Notes: generated by a model not told the origin, from the sequence alone. Positions 34,135 through 46,597 are shown, counted from the first letter of the stretch. The stretch is DNA of 64,000 nt from Escallonia rubra (GCA_033065855.1 JAVXUO010000678.1:1-64000); one strand, 5' to 3'. Program-made: numbers and translations.

Positions 34135-34545
34135 TGTTAGCCCTACGGTTATTTAACCTAGAATTATATTTGATTTTAATGATAACCAACATTGATGATT
34201 ACATTATCTAACATGCATTGAGTTCATGAAACAATAAGTACAATCTCATACTCATGCAAATGAACAATTAGACGAGCAAATCGATCAAAGATATTCAAGG
34301 AACACTTCAAAGATGGAATACTTCAATTTCTATTTTACAATGTGTTTATTCCTTGTTTTGTAACTAGACATAAAGAGTTAATCGTATCAATAACTGTGAC
34401 CTAAAAATTGCCTATAGGTTTCCCTTCATGCATAGACTTTTTCATACTTTGAAAATAAGAAAATTTGTATTTTTCTGGAATACAGTCGACTGTATTGGAA
34501 TGCAGTTGACTGCAAGTTGTTACAGTCAACTGCAACTAAACCATT
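34135..34545 (+). repeat. Copia LTR fragment, same family as 543-8641
   Basis: Starts TGTTAGCCCTACGGTTATTT and follows the first third of the copia LTR in the opposite orientation to the full element, through the CAGTCGACTG palindromes near 34484-34515. It then diverges. No internal region or target duplication is attached. Confidence 0.85.
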
Positions 34546-35512
34546 GAATAATATAGTACTCTTAGTGCAATGTCATAATTAAAACATCAAGTCTAAGCCA
34601 AAAATTCTTAATAGCAATATTAACCCACGCATGAGTTCTAATGACCAAAAATAAAACTAAATTTCTCTTTCCCTCGCTCGGATCTAATCCACATCCAATG
34701 TGATCCATCATTTGATATCACCTGCGAAAAGGAAGTCAAACGAGGGTGAGCTTTTGAGAGCTCAGTAAGGTCGTTCAAATGAAAAAATTACGAAATAATT
34801 TACAATTGTAATATGATGGTGGTTTAGTTCACAGATCGATGATGGTTTCCAGAATTTTCACAATGATTATAACTAGTTCGATCAGATATCAATTTGACTT
34901 TCGAATATGATGCAAACAATCACAAATGCTATAGAACATGAGCAATTGCGAAGCCGTACAAGCAGTTTATGAAAATCACTTAGCAAAGCCACAAAGGCGA
35001 TACTCACTAAAACTGATAATTACATATGCACCGGCTAGTCCAACAAGGTACTAGCCCACACCAATACACCGGCTAGTCCATCAAGGTACTAGCCCACACC
35101 GATACACACCAAATCCTCCAATACACAATAATTAATGAGCACCGATAAGAGTTTCAATAAACGTTTTAAGGCTCAATGAAGGGCTTATAAGGCAAGCAAT
35201 GCAACTTGTACCAACATAACAGAGTCCAAACGAATAGCGATAAAATATCAGAATAACATATGAAATCAAATAAGAGGAGTTTGGTTCGGATAAAAATTCC
35301 TTACCTCAATCCAAGTGAGATGAAGCTAAATCACCCTTGATCAAATCCTTTGAATTAACCTAGGTTGACAAATCACTTATCAGAACACTATCCACACTAC
35401 TATATTATAAACCTAATATGACTACCCACAGCGTACTTATTCCTTAACTCAGAACGACACAACTCAAAGCGGGTCTCACACACGACTAACTCAATCTAGA
35501 AGACCCGCCACA
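34546..35512. repeat. Possible solo LTR, left part
   Basis: The words GAGGGTGAGCTTTTGAGAGC and TCAGTAAGG resemble GGGGTGAGCTCGAATAGCCC at 55845, suggesting the same broad class of plant LTR. The sequence resumes after the hAT element at 38305. Edges are not resolved. No coding region. Confidence 0.35.
35029..35104 (+). repeat. Tandem repeat, two 38-bp units
   Basis: CACCGGCTAGTCCAACAAGG and the rest of the unit repeat once with a few changes. Each unit contains the inverted words GGCTAGT and ACTAGCC, so it could form a small hairpin. Confidence 0.85.
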
Positions 35513-38296
35513 CAGTGGCGGAACCAAGATTTTACTCCGAGGGTGCTAAAAATATATTAAAGTCACTAATTTTTTTTTGTAAATAAAATGGTACACAAAA
35601 ACAGAGTTCACTTTTTGATAATACAAAAAAAATATATACTAAAAAACATCTAAAATGTCTTCTTAAGTTTCATGAGAGCCACTAAAGACTCTTTCATAAA
35701 TCTTCTAAATTTTCTAAATTTCATAAACCCTGATTCTAAAGCATTTTCTAAACTTCACAAGCCCTGATTCTAAAAAGTCCATATACTTATATACAAAAAA
35801 AGAAAGGGCCAATTACACATATGTCCCTGAGGTTAGGGGGTAATTACAGTCAAGGACACAAAGTTTCAAAATGTAACATTCCGTGACCAAACGTGTTTCA
35901 AATGTATCGGTCGTGGCCCGTGTCCATCTGTCAGGGTTCCGTCCAAAAAGTTTTTTTTTTTGCTGATGTCATCGATGCGTATTTTCTAAATGTCAATACT
36001 ACCCCTTGTGCTATATATAATGAATATTTTAAACAAAATTAAATTACGATTTCAAAATTTCTCAATTTGCTCTTATATGTCTATTTCATCAAAATTTCTA
36101 GTGTCCTTTATGGCGAATCTGCTGCCTACACTCTATTTCATCGAAATTTCTCAATCTGCATAAAAAACTAGGGTCTCAATCTGAAAATTAGGGTTTTAAA
36201 ACCCTAATTTGAAATCTGTTTTCATGGCCAGCAACTTCATCGCCCCCTCCATCCCTGCCCCACCCTCCCCCACCCTGTAGCCGCCCCCCACCATACCTAC
36301 ACACCATTGCGAACCACCATCCCAACTTCCGCGAGCCAACTACTCGGCACCACCGCCGTTACCCACCACCCCGCACCACTGCCATAACCCACTTCTTTCT
36401 TCCCAAACCAAAACCCACCATCAATTCAACAACCCAAGAAAGGTATCCTACCGTGATTCCGAGTTACGGCATGAGAGAGAGAGAAAGAGAGATGGGCAAT
36501 TCACGGTGTCTTACGGCAGAGAGGGGTCTTGTGGCATGGTGGGAAGGAGGGATAGCGGCGACGTGGGGGGGAATAGCGGGGGTGGGGTCGGAGTGGGGGA
36601 GCATGGGTGTGCGATAGCTGGGTGGGGAGAGAGGAGAGGGCGGGTGTAGGGTGAGGTGGGGTGGGAGTGCGGGGAAGCTGTGGGATTGAATCTGAGAGAT
36701 TGACTTTGAGAGATTGAATTGGAGAGAGAAAGGAGAGAGAACCAAAAAAAAGAAAAGATAAAAAAGAAAAATGGCATTTGAATAAATAAATTTGTAACTT
36801 TAGGGTAATACAGTCTTTTTATCAAAACCGTTAGGGTTTTTCAAATTCCGTTTGGTCAACGGACATAAGTGTAATTATTGCAAACTATTGTCCTTGCGTG
36901 TAATTACCCCAAAACCTCAGGGACATAGGTGTAATTAGCCCAAAAAAAAAAGTTAATGACTATCGATTTTGAACCATTTATAATCTGAACCATCACTCTT
37001 TTACATCTGAAAAGTTGAGAGCAATAAAAAGTCTAATTAAGGAACATGCATTCCTGATAATATGTAGAATACCTAACAGTTGATCATATCGTGGGTAGAA
37101 TAAATATCTATTCCTTGTAAGACTAATGAAAAGAAGATAAGTGAGGAAGGAACTAAAACAATGGAACAAGAAAAGCCAAGAAATCACAAATTTTGTTCAT
37201 GGTCTCTTACATGCATAATGCATAGATCAACAATGATAATTCAATCTTCTCTAGCTCTTTCTGCAGCAACTTCTCCTCCGCCACAACCTGCTGCCCATCT
37301 CACTTCTTGTCCTGACATGAACGTCGAGTCCCCTGAGGACCGATTGCAGAACCAATCATGCACATCCCACATTAGATCAACCAACAATCCATCCACAAAA
37401 ATTGACTGGTTTCTTCTAAACTTCCACTGCCCGAATTCCAATCCAACAAAGAAGTTAAAGTAAACTAAGTAATTTTGCAGCAAAGAGATTTAACCAATGG
37501 AAATTGAATCTCGTCTGAAACCACCAACAACCACCGGTCACCATTTTCCTCTATCCACCATGTTACCCACATATAAACCACGAGCCCACTTTCATTACCA
37601 CCACCAATTGCATCTAAAGCCACACTTTTAATGGTTTCGGTTGCAGAAAAATAGCAACAAAAACTGTTACCCACACTGCTCACCAAACCCAGCGGCAATT
37701 GGGATAAACAAACCTAGATCTAACTACAAAATTAAATATAGTCTCTAATACTGCATGCACCAGTGATGGAGAAACAAATCCATCCTAACGTATAACTCTA
37801 ATCAGCATCTCTAATGGCAGGAATTAAAAACATAAATAAAGAGAGAGAGAGAGACATAGGAACCTGAGAAATAAAGTAGTTGCAATCTGAAAATGCATAC
37901 CTAAATCGTCGGTCACCAGTTGTCACCTGCAGTGGGTTATTGGCCGGTGGAGTCCTCACATCGCCGTCATCACTCACCGGTCAATGATCCTTCCAGATCT
38001 GAACAGAAGAAGACCTCATTGTCGGTCCACTCACCGTATCCTTCCACGGCTCCACTCCGGCCAGTCATTCCAGATGTGAGCTCTGCTCAACAGAGAGAGT
38101 CGACCGGATGAGGTGGTGTCTGCCGTCGACCGCCTGCGGTTTGGGAGTGGGTGAGAGACTGTGAGGGACAAGTCACACAGAGAGAGAGAGAGAGAGTCAT
38201 AGACCCAAAAATTAGTGAAATGTAAATTTTTATTTCAGAAGTTGAGGTGGTACATTAGCCCCCCCCCCCCCTCGTACAAGCGTAGGTTTGCCACTG
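35513..38296 (+). mobile_element. hAT element 2, same family as hAT 1
   Basis: Left end CAGTGGCGGAACCAAG, right end (inverted) CAGTGGCAAACCTAC. The perfect 8-bp target duplication CCGCCACA is at 35505-35512 and 38297-38304. The first 120 bp align with the left end of the element at 18439, and the right part shares the GA-repeat and poly-C/AGCCCCCC signature. There is no transposase. A MULE-like element is nested at 35806-36941. A GC-rich stretch at 37910-38130 recalls the corresponding part of hAT 1. No captured gene was recognised. Confidence 0.9.
35806..36941. mobile_element. MULE-like element with long inverted ends, nested in hAT 2
   Basis: The left end GGGCCAATTACACATATGTC and the right end, inverted, GGGCTAATTACACCTATGTC continue to match over about 45 bp (CCCTGAGGTT, GGGGTAATTACA). 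Flanking A-rich 9-mers could be a target duplication but are not unique. The interior has a CCACC-rich stretch and no transposase. Confidence 0.8.
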
Positions 38297-38304
38297 CCGC
38301 CACA

Positions 38305-38902
38305 CTCCTCGAGGCTCAGAAGTAGCCCAAAATTATTTTTAATTTTCATTAAGCATTATTTATGGCTTAATACAGCATATGGAATAAAAATAATATTTCT
38401 GAATTAAAAATAATTTCTTTAAATACACTAAAAGCCCATAAATTGACATAATTGCTTCTAGTTGGAAATAAAGACTCGCAATTTTTTAAGAACCTTAAAA
38501 TATTTATAGAAATTATAGAAATTAAAATTTGAATTTAAAAGGCATTAAAACTATTAAAATATTTTTGTTTTGTTAAATTAAATGCGATATGGAAATGATA
38601 ACAATTTAATTCTAAAAATCACCAAACTTAAACTGGGACTCATTTATATTTGTAAAAACACTACTCTAATTTTTCTAGAACTTTTTCATGAGTTTTAAAG
38701 TCTCCAAAAGATTTTACAAATCTAAACTTTCAGAAAACATTAAAAATACGTACATTCTCATAAAATTATAATTTTTTTTCAGAAATTCCAATTTAGCCTA
38801 AAGTATCCTACTGTAAAATTTGATATGCTAACAATTATTATGCGCCTCCCAACACATGCACCGAACCTAACGTTAGTCGGTGGTACACCTGTGCAAGCAC
38901 AA
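38305..38902. other. AT-rich continuation of the sequence hit by hAT 2
   Basis: Very AT-rich with no coding frame. It joins to 35512 when the hAT element and one target duplication are removed. A possible LTR remnant. Confidence 0.35.
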
Positions 38903-39388
38903 GGTACCACAACTGCTCACTAACAAGACCCACTTCCATTTTTCCCTTCTTGTTCTTTGCATTCATCCCCTACTTCATTTACAGACCCACAACCTCAGGC
39001 ATTGGTTCACTCAACACACCCACCCGTACACACACATTACACACTCCATACACTCACATATTTGACACACACACACACATTGCTATATATACATATACCA
39101 TAGCATATCATTCATTTACTCCCTCATATATATATATATATATGGTACCACAGTAGCTCACTAACAAGACCCACTTCCATTTTTCCCTTCTTGTTCTTTG
39201 CATTCAGCCCCTACTTCATTTACAGACCCACAACCTCAGGCATTGGTTCACCCAACACACTCACTCGTACACACGCATTACATACTCCATACACACACAT
39301 ATTTGACACACACACACACATTGCTATATATACATATACCATATCATATCATTCCTTTACTCCCTCATTCATATATATATATATATAT
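38903..39388 (+). repeat. Tandem duplication, two 241-bp units
   Basis: Unit 1 starts GGTACCACAACTGCTCACTA (38903) and unit 2 GGTACCACAGTAGCTCACTA (39144). Both contain ACAGACCCACAACCTCAGGC, a CACACACA run and a TATATATATA run. The units are nearly identical, so the duplication is young. The short frames across it are compositional. Confidence 0.9.
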
Positions 39389-39516
39389 GCTAGTGCTAGC
39401 AAGTTGCCAACTCTCTGGTTAATATCCTTTTTAACCCCTTAACTTCTAAGCAGTACACTTAAAACACCTCATATATATCTTACAAGATAAAAATTGACCC
39501 CTCTCAAGATTAGAAC

Positions 39517-40068
39517 ATGTCATTCTTGACCAAAGGAGAATTTGGCCATACAAAATTGGTATCAAAGCCTAATCAATGGCGAGATTCAACCGAACAAATC
39601 ATAGAAATTTCTTGTTTATTAAATCATATGACAGGAATTATACACTTAGACCGTGGAGTCAAAAAAACTGAGATAACAAGATTATTAAATCAAATAATTG
39701 ATGTATCTCATGAAACTTTAAATATCTGTAGAACTCTAAACAAGATAACATCTCAGATATTAACTGAATTACACAATTCAGATAAAAGGTTAGGAAGTGA
39801 AAACCACATCCTAAACTCAGATAACTTCTTATCAAACTTTGGAAGTTATAACACCACCAATAAATACTATAGCAACGAAACTTCATATATCTTTGAAGAA
39901 TTTATAGCATACAGTGGTAGCGAAGGCGAAAGAAAACCCTCTACGAATGGCTCAAAAGACACCAAAGATCCCATAAAGGGAATAGGTGCAGAAGAAATAG
40001 AAAAAATAATAAACGACTACTTAGACAAAGTAGAAAAAACAATTATTGAAAAACCCAATGATGGATGA
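39517..40068 (+). pseudogene. Pararetroviral N-terminal ORF region
   Basis: A 183-codon frame, the longest in the viral part. It has the primer site inside its first codons, so the first ATG may be fortuitous. It is Ile/Asn/Lys-rich and helical, ending in an acidic segment (AEEIEKIINDYLDKVEKTII). I recognise no domain. By position it is the start of the capsid-containing ORF 1. It ends in a stop followed by frameshifted continuation at 40080-40150. Confidence 0.6.
39557..39568 (+). other. Pararetroviral primer binding site
   Basis: TGGTATCAAAGC matches the tRNA-Met complementary site of caulimovirids (TGGTATCAGAGC) with one change. It marks the start of minus-strand DNA synthesis and the natural origin of the viral map. 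Confidence 0.75.
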
Positions 40069-40153
40069 AAAAGATCCAGCTATTCTAAAAGAACAGCAAT
40101 ATTAGCAAGAAGAAAAAAGAGCCATATCAGAAGTAAATAAGACGTTTTCTGAT

Positions 40154-41290
40154 ATGAATCTATGGAACAGAGAAACCGAGTCAAACTATGTAGGAGCCTG
40201 GAATCCAGAATTAAGTTTAGAAAGAAATTCTAAATTTAATAACGCCCTTATGAGGATAAATTTAAAACAAGAATTTGTCCCCAAAAATGAAAGAAATGAA
40301 CTCATAAATCAATACGGCATATATCTTGATATCGATCGTATTTCAAATATTGAATAAACAATCGATAATGGGGCACAAGCCTTAAGAATTGCCATAATAT
40401 GTGGTAATTTAATAGAAAGGCATGCTATGAAATATTTTATTCTAGCAACCTTGCAAGGAAACACAAATAGGTTCTAGAATAGCATAGTAGACAACGAAAT
40501 GATTATTGAAGCCCAGAGCAAGCTCAATATTTCTGAAGAATGGATAATGTTTTATGCAGACAACCTCAAAAAGGAGTTATGCGGAATATCTATAAATAAT
40601 ATAGGTATTCAAGAAAAAAATGCTTTCACAAATTTGACAAAACTACAAATATGTGATATGTGCTATTTTAAAAATTACACTTGTGAATTTAAAAAATATT
40701 TTTACAAGTTAGAACTTAAAGATAGTCTCCATTGGCAAAAGCAATTTATTGTCAAACTCCCTAAACCAGGGACGAGTTAGCAGAAAAAGAATTCACTAAA
40801 CTCCTAAACGACAGAATGTTTTGCGATTCATTAGAAGGAAGGATTGCAGCTGTATAAGAAGTTCTAAAGAAATATTGTACTGAATGACATGTAATAAAAG
40901 ATAATGAAAAAAGCTCATATGAGTTATGACTGCTGTTCTAAAGTCGATAACATGATAAACGGTTATGGATGCGAAAAGAAGCCAAACTTCAAGAAGAAAA
41001 ATTCGAGAAGAAAATGTTTGAAAACGAAAAAACGATATGGGAAGAAATGGAAAAACTTTCAGAAAAGAAATTTAATCAATCAAGAGAAAAACCAAAACCA
41101 ATGGAAGATATATTAGAAAGAAATCTAATAGTACGTATAAAAAGCCTTCAAGTCTAAAAGGGAAATCACCAGAAGAGTGTGATTGCTCATGGTTATGCGG
41201 CGAAAAATGACATTATGCAAATAAATGTCCAAGTAAAAAAAGAAAGCAAAATTTAAGATCTTTCTTATTCGCTGAAGAAAGATACGAGCC
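40154..41290 (+). pseudogene. Pararetroviral capsid protein region with CCHC knuckle, broken
   Basis: Fragments at 40154-40357, 40499-40780 and 40969-41157 form the capsid region. The core KLQICDMCYFKNYTCEFKKY (40648-40710) matches the conserved Cys/aromatic block of caulimovirid capsids. It is followed by a Lys-rich stretch and, at about 41178-41232, a zinc knuckle with CSWLCGEK then HYANKCP, where the Gly between is a stop codon. The knuckle normally binds the RNA pregenome during packaging. At least five stops or frameshifts are present. Confidence 0.82.
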
Positions 41291-41527
41291 AGCATAGGGA
41301 TACGAATTAGAAGCACTTGTTTCAGAATACGACTACGAATCTGATGATGAAACAACATCAGATGACGAAGAAAGTTTAAACATAACTTTAAAAGGCATAG
41401 GCACGATCTTCATGATGTCAGAAACCTACGACTATGAGAAGAGATCATTCCCTTATATAATAACATAATCAGTCAGAGTGAATCAATTGAGGAAGAAACT
41501 ACCGGTTCTACTATAAACCATTGGGAG

Positions 41528-42180
41528 ATGCCTAAAATCAAGGTTGAAAAAATATACAAAAACACCATATTCAGGTTCAGGAGTAAGATGAATGTAGAGA
41601 TCTCTGAAGGAGAAACCTCAGTAGGTCAAACTGAAGAAAGAATACTAGACATTCCTCTCTTCAAGACAAATAAGCCAAAACAATACCTTGGAGAAGGATT
41701 TCACTATGTCCATATTGGTATGATACAAGTTAGTCTTTGTCCATTATTCATAAATGGCAGTGATACACTAGTAAGCTGTTGTTTAACAAATAATTGGTGA
41801 AAAACTTTTGAAAAAGCCCTAATAAGGGGTATCCAAAGTAACTTGTATAACGGACCAGTTTGGTTTAAAATTACACCAAACTACTTCATGTCCTTAAAGA
41901 TCTTTATCTTAATAAAGCATTAGGACTGAAGTTTCAGACTCAAGGCATGACCGAATTACGTGAAGTCTGCAAAAACATTGCAGTACAATACCGTCTAGTT
42001 TACAGAGTGGTAAATACCACTAATCCACTAAGTAAAACGCTAAACAGTGAAGTATAACTATTTGAACAAACAAGTAGTAATGTCCGAGCAATAAAAGCAC
42101 GGAAGATAAATCCAAAGCAACTATAATGGCCTAAAAATTGGGTGATATGAGAAGGATTAGCTAGTAAACAACTAGAACAA
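41528..42180 (+). pseudogene. Pararetroviral movement protein (30K type), broken
   Basis: The open part (41528-41800) carries LDIPLFKTNKPKQYLGEGFH and YVHIGMIQVSL, like the 30K movement proteins of badna- and cavemoviruses; the frame resumes after a stop with GIQSNLYNGPVWFKI and later VCKNIAVQYRLVYRV. These proteins form tubules at plasmodesmata. Stops at about 41801 and near 42055 end the reading. Confidence 0.75.
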
Positions 42181-42549
42181 ATGCATATTAGGGAAAATAA
42201 AGGTGTTGTTATCCTCGAAGAACCAAGGAGACGTTATGTCTCTTCTATACCTTCCACGTCTACAAATCCAAAAGGTAAAGGAAAGGAAAAAATGGTAGAA
42301 GAAGCTATCAAAGAAGAAGACAGTTCTGATGAAGACATCATAGGGTACAAAACAGTTACCATTCCAATCAGACGAAGCATGTCATCGCGCGTAGAAACCA
42401 TACATGTAATGACCACAAAATCAGTAAATGACACTGTCAAGAAGAAGCTTCAAGAAAAAGGCTTGACAGGAGACAAGCTTGAAAAGGGTATTCAAGACAT
42501 TATGAGTATTATCAAAGGTAAAAGAAGGTCTGAAAAAATGAATAATTAG
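42181..42549 (+). pseudogene. Pararetroviral C-terminal tail of ORF 1
   Basis: A 122-codon frame downstream of the movement domain. Low complexity at first (STNPKGKGKEKMVEEAIKEE), then a helical segment (VKKKLQEKGLTGDKLEKGI). No domain recognised. It ends with a stop four bases before the start codon of the protease frame (42553), a spacing typical of consecutive pararetroviral ORFs. Confidence 0.55.
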
Positions 42550-42552
42550 CGG

Positions 42553-43220
42553 ATGGCGGTAAGTCCAAACAATTCTTATATAGAATTAAGTTTTGACTTA
42601 CAGGGTTATCACCCTTTTAAAATAGATGCTTTAGTAGATACTGGAGCATCCTATTGCCTGGCACGACCAGGAATTTTACCCTCTGAAAAATGGATCGAAA
42701 TAGATCAACTCCTGAATATTCGAATGACAAATGGCGATGAGTTCAAACCAGAATATGAAGCATATGATATTCCGGTCATAATAAATGGAAAATAGTTCAT
42801 TATAGAGCGAGTAATCCAATTCGACTCATTAGACGGTGCTTTTCTAATAGGAAATGCTTTCCTCAAACAAGCTGAAAATCGACCATTTATTCAGGAAGAG
42901 TTTCATATTGAAATACAACGTCAAAAAATTTCATTGTTAAGATATGCTACTCAAAAATGTAAATTTGGTTTTCGTCCAAAAAAACTAGGAGAAATCCAAA
43001 AACAAATGAAAAGAGTCTCTCTACGCAACCCAGTGTGAAGAGAACCAAGAAGACTCATGGAAAAGGTTACTTGAAGAAAAAGAAACCAAGGAAGAATTAC
43101 TTAACAAAGAAGTAATCAAAGAAAATGACAGTTGGGTTAAAGAAATAAACCAACATTATCAATGCAAACAAGGAAAAGAAATTCCTAGTCTTGATTGTAT
43201 AAAAAGATGTTAGAAAATAA
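42553..43220 (+). pseudogene. Pararetroviral aspartic protease region
   Basis: Starts MAVSPNNSYIELSF and has the intact retropepsin active site LVDTGASYCLA at about 42627-42660. A TAG interrupts at 42793-42795, after which the frame continues (FIIERVIQFDSLDGAFLIGN, then RPFIQEEFHIEIQRQKISLL). It runs to about 43036 and then, in another frame, to 43212. The protease frees the polymerase from the polyprotein. Beyond this lies the nested hAT insertion. Confidence 0.85.
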
Positions 43221-43311
43221 TTTTAGGGACAACCAACTAAAATTATGGGAAAATGATAAACCTTAGGCAACATTGACCCACAAGGATAAAATTATGTGGT
43301 TAACGTAAAAC

Positions 43312-44386
43312 TAGACCTGGCAAACGGGTATACCCACCAGGTACCGGAAATACCCGGCTGGGTCTGGGTAAAAACGGGCTCGGTAAATTTTACCCGATTT
43401 TTTTTGAATAATCTTTTTAAAGATCCGTACCCTACCCACACGGATCGGGTATTACCCGCGGGTAAATGACCAAATTTCTAATGAATTTTTTTTTAATATA
43501 ACCAGATTTTAGTAACTGTTAAGGAGTTTTTTTTTTCCTCTTTTTGCTTCTTTTGCCTGTTTTTTTTTTCTAGCATGAGTTCTTAAAATAAATTCCAATC
43601 TAACAAAGATCAAAAAAAATAAGTACGTTAATCATTAAATGCCACAAAATAAAATAAAATCGAAATACCTATTTATCTACAGCACCACCCACAAATCCAC
43701 AATCCAAAGTAAAACAAAGTAATACAAACAAATCTTAATACAGCTACAAGCATCCATCTACAACACCACCCAAAAATTCACAATCCAAAATAATACAAAA
43801 TAACATGCAAAAATCCATTCAGCTTCTCGATCGACAGTTGATCTGTGACTGAAAGAGAAGTTAGACTGAGGAAGAGATACAGTCGCGGCGGCAGCAGAGC
43901 AAGAAGAAGACGGTGGCGGCGGAGCTTTGGCGGATCTGCGGCGGATCTGGTCGAAGACATCTGCGGCGGATCTACGGCGAAGCTTGGTCGTCGATTGAGA
44001 GCGACGTCATAAGAGAGAACGATGCCGTATGAGAGAGAGAGAGAGAGAGCGCGCCATCGTGAGAGAGAGCAGCGCCGTGGGAGAGGGCCATCGTGGGAGA
44101 GCGCCGGAGAGAGAGAGAGCGTGTGTTCAGACAGGGAGGAGAGGAGCGGCGCAAGAGAATAAAGCGAAGAAGGGATAAATGAAGTGGGAAACCCTAGCAT
44201 TAACTTATATAGTTAAAAAAACGGTTAATCCGGGTAAACCGTAATCAATTCGGACCGACCCGAAATTACGGGTCAGTCCGGGTACGGGTCTGATTTTCAC
44301 GGGTCTTCCAAATATGTACCCGTACCCGGGTTTTTTGGCCGGGTACGGATCGACCCACGGGTCCGGGTCTTTTTTTGCAAGGTCTA
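43312..44386 (+). mobile_element. hAT element 3, inserted in the pararetrovirus
   Basis: Left end TAGACCTGGCAAACGGGT, right end (inverted) TAGACCTTGCAAAAAAAG. A perfect 8-bp target duplication CGTAAAAC lies at 43304-43311 and 44387-44394. Near both ends the words ACCCG/CGGGT are repeated many times. The interior contains a GAGAGAGA stretch at about 44033-44050 and no transposase. Its ends differ from hAT 1 and 2, so it is a different hAT family. Confidence 0.93.
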
Positions 44387-44439
44387 CGTAAAACCAATGC
44401 AACATAGTCTTGAGATGGTTCAGGAATTTGAACGACAGA

Positions 44440-45010
44440 TTCCTGAAATACTAAAATAAAGGTTAATAAGACCCAGTAAGAGTCATCATTCAAGTCAGGC
44501 TTTCATGGTAAAAAATCGTGCAGAATAGGCTAGAGGAAAAGTCAGATTAGTCCTAGACTATAGAGCTTTAAACACAACAACAATCAAAGATGGCTATAAA
44601 ATTCCAAACAAGAGTATGCTGATAAATAAAATCCAGCTAGCCAACTTTTTCTCGAAGTTTGATCTAAAAAGTGGATATTGGCAAATCAAAATAGAAGAAT
44701 CATTAATTTCATTAACTGCCTTTAGCGCACCACAAGGGCACTATGAATGGACAGTGTTACCATTCGGATTGAAAAATGCTCCGCCTTTATTCCAAAGAAG
44801 GATGAATAACATTTTTAAAAAACACGGAGATTACTGTGTGGTGTACATAGATGACATATTAGTATTCTTAAAAACCAGAGAAGAACATATAAATTATCTA
44901 AAAAAGATAGCAGAAGAATTCATTGACCATGGATTAGTACTATCACAAAAAAAATATGAATGGGAACAAACCACCATTAACTTTCTAGGATTGAGAATAT
45001 AAGACAGTAT
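44440..45010 (+). pseudogene. Pararetroviral reverse transcriptase
   Basis: The 44616-45002 frame covers fingers and palm: KIQLANFFSKFDLKSGYWQI, APQGHYEWTVLPFGLKNAPP, FQRRMNNIFK and the catalytic VVYIDDILVF at about 44842. Upstream, in a frame with stops, GKVRLVLDYRALN is readable (44535-44575). It aligns with the RT of caulimovirids and Ty3-type elements; the lack of an integrase and the linkage to a movement protein favour the former. A stop follows at 45001-45003. Confidence 0.93.
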
Positions 45011-45039
45011 AAAAAATTTCCTTCAAGATCACATAGCTG

Positions 45040-45670
45040 GAAAAATTAAGCTTTTTTTAGAACAAATCAATGATGTAAAGCAACTTCAAAGGTTTACTGG
45101 GTTGGTAAATTACGCTAGGAAATTTATCCCTCGTTTATCAAACCTATCAGAAACCTTAAGTAAAAAAGCTGAAAAGGAAAATGGATATGAAAGATGAAGA
45201 TAAAGATGAAGATACCCAAAATGTTCTATGGATAAAAGGTCAGGTCAAAACCCTGCCAAAATTAAGCTTGCCTAAACAAGAAGACAAGTTAGTTCTGAAA
45301 ACTGACGCTTCTGAAAATTGTTGGGGTGCAGTACTAAAAATAATACCCCTTGATCAAGCTGAAGATAGTTGTGTGGATACTAGAGTGGAACCTTTAAGGA
45401 TACAGAAACTCGGTATCACATAAATGAAAAAGAGTTTTTAGCTATAAAACGTGGCATAAAATCTTTTAACATATTTCTACTTTCAGAACACTTTCTTATG
45501 AGAACAAATAACAAGTGTTTTAAAGCTTTCCTCAAAAGAGACCTAAGAGATGTTAGTCAAATAAGGCTTTATCGATGGCAACAATGGTTCAGCTGTTATA
45601 CTTTTGCTGTAGAATACATATCATCAGCCAAAAATGCACTTGCAGATAGCCTAACCAGGAAATTATGATT
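45040..45670 (+). pseudogene. Pararetroviral RT connection and RNase H
   Basis: Frames read KQLQRFTGLVNYARKFIPRL (45080-45140), then LVLKTDASENCWGAVLK (45290-45340) with the first RNase H Asp. After a frame change there follow YHINEKEFLAIKRGIKSF (45415-45465) and finally YISSAKNALADSLTRKL (45619-45668) with the last catalytic Asp. At least two frameshifts. Confidence 0.85.
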
Positions 45671-46400
45671 TACGATGCAAGAAGTTGTTGTTATCCCAAA
45701 AAGGACTACTCAAAAGGCCTTAAAAGAAAGATATGAAGCAGGAGATCATGAAGTAAGTCTACTGGGAGAACTATCATGGAAATTCGACTACTACGTCATT
45801 TAATGTAAAAAGAAAGAGGACAGTTCTTTGTCACTCACAAATCCTCCCCCAGTAGCGGAAGAGGATGGTTGGAACTACCAACCCGAAAGCCTTAAAACAA
45901 GACAATACAAAACTAAGCGTTCAAAACCAATGCATAAGTTTTGGAATAAAGAAAATAAGGCTGAAACCTCGACAGCAAGGCGCCCTAAACAAGTGGGCAA
46001 GAATATAAAAAATTAATATCCTAACAACAAGGATCTAAAAAGAAAAGTGGCAACTGACGAAGATGAAAAAACTTCAAAGCAAAATGCTACTATAACACAA
46101 ACCAATGATGATAAAATAAAATTGTTTTATGATCCAGGGTTATGTGAAGAGAGTAAAAATCTCTTTGGAAATGTATGGCATTATCTGAGGGAAAATTACC
46201 GAAAAGAGTTACGGAGAACCCTTAATCAATTAACTGATTATGTTAAGCACTTAAAAGAAAGTCTTAATATAAACAATGAAGAAGGAATGATAGTCCTACA
46301 AGAAAGGGAAGAAAGAATTCGATTGCTAGAAGAACTAGAATCATTGCTCCCAGCTGATATCACTACAAAATAAAAGAACTAGCCAGGAAGGAGAATGAAC
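45671..46400 (+). pseudogene. Pararetroviral downstream ORF fragments
   Basis: Two frames (45828-46016 and 46047-46373) after RNase H. The second has a charged helical segment, LNQLTDYVKHLKESLNINNE, and LQEREERIRLLEELESLLPA, compatible with a coiled coil. By position this would be the N-terminal part of the inclusion-body/transactivator ORF. No motif proves it. Confidence 0.5.
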
Positions 46401-46597
46401 ACGAAGAGATCCTTTGCAAACTAGAAATGAAGGCGTTCCTGAGTTGAGATTATGGATGGCCAAGCCTCACATTACCATCAGACAAGGTTGATCTTAAATA
46501 AATTGAACATGGACACGTAGACACATTCAAAATAAATCGAGATGATTATCAACTCATCGATAGTCTCCTATCTATAGTTCGATATGCTCTTGGACTT

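Noticed and set aside
43778-44200. Minus-strand Ser/Leu-rich frame of 140 codons inside hAT 3
   Set aside because: It is produced by GAGAGA and GCGGCGGA repeats and has no transposase motif.
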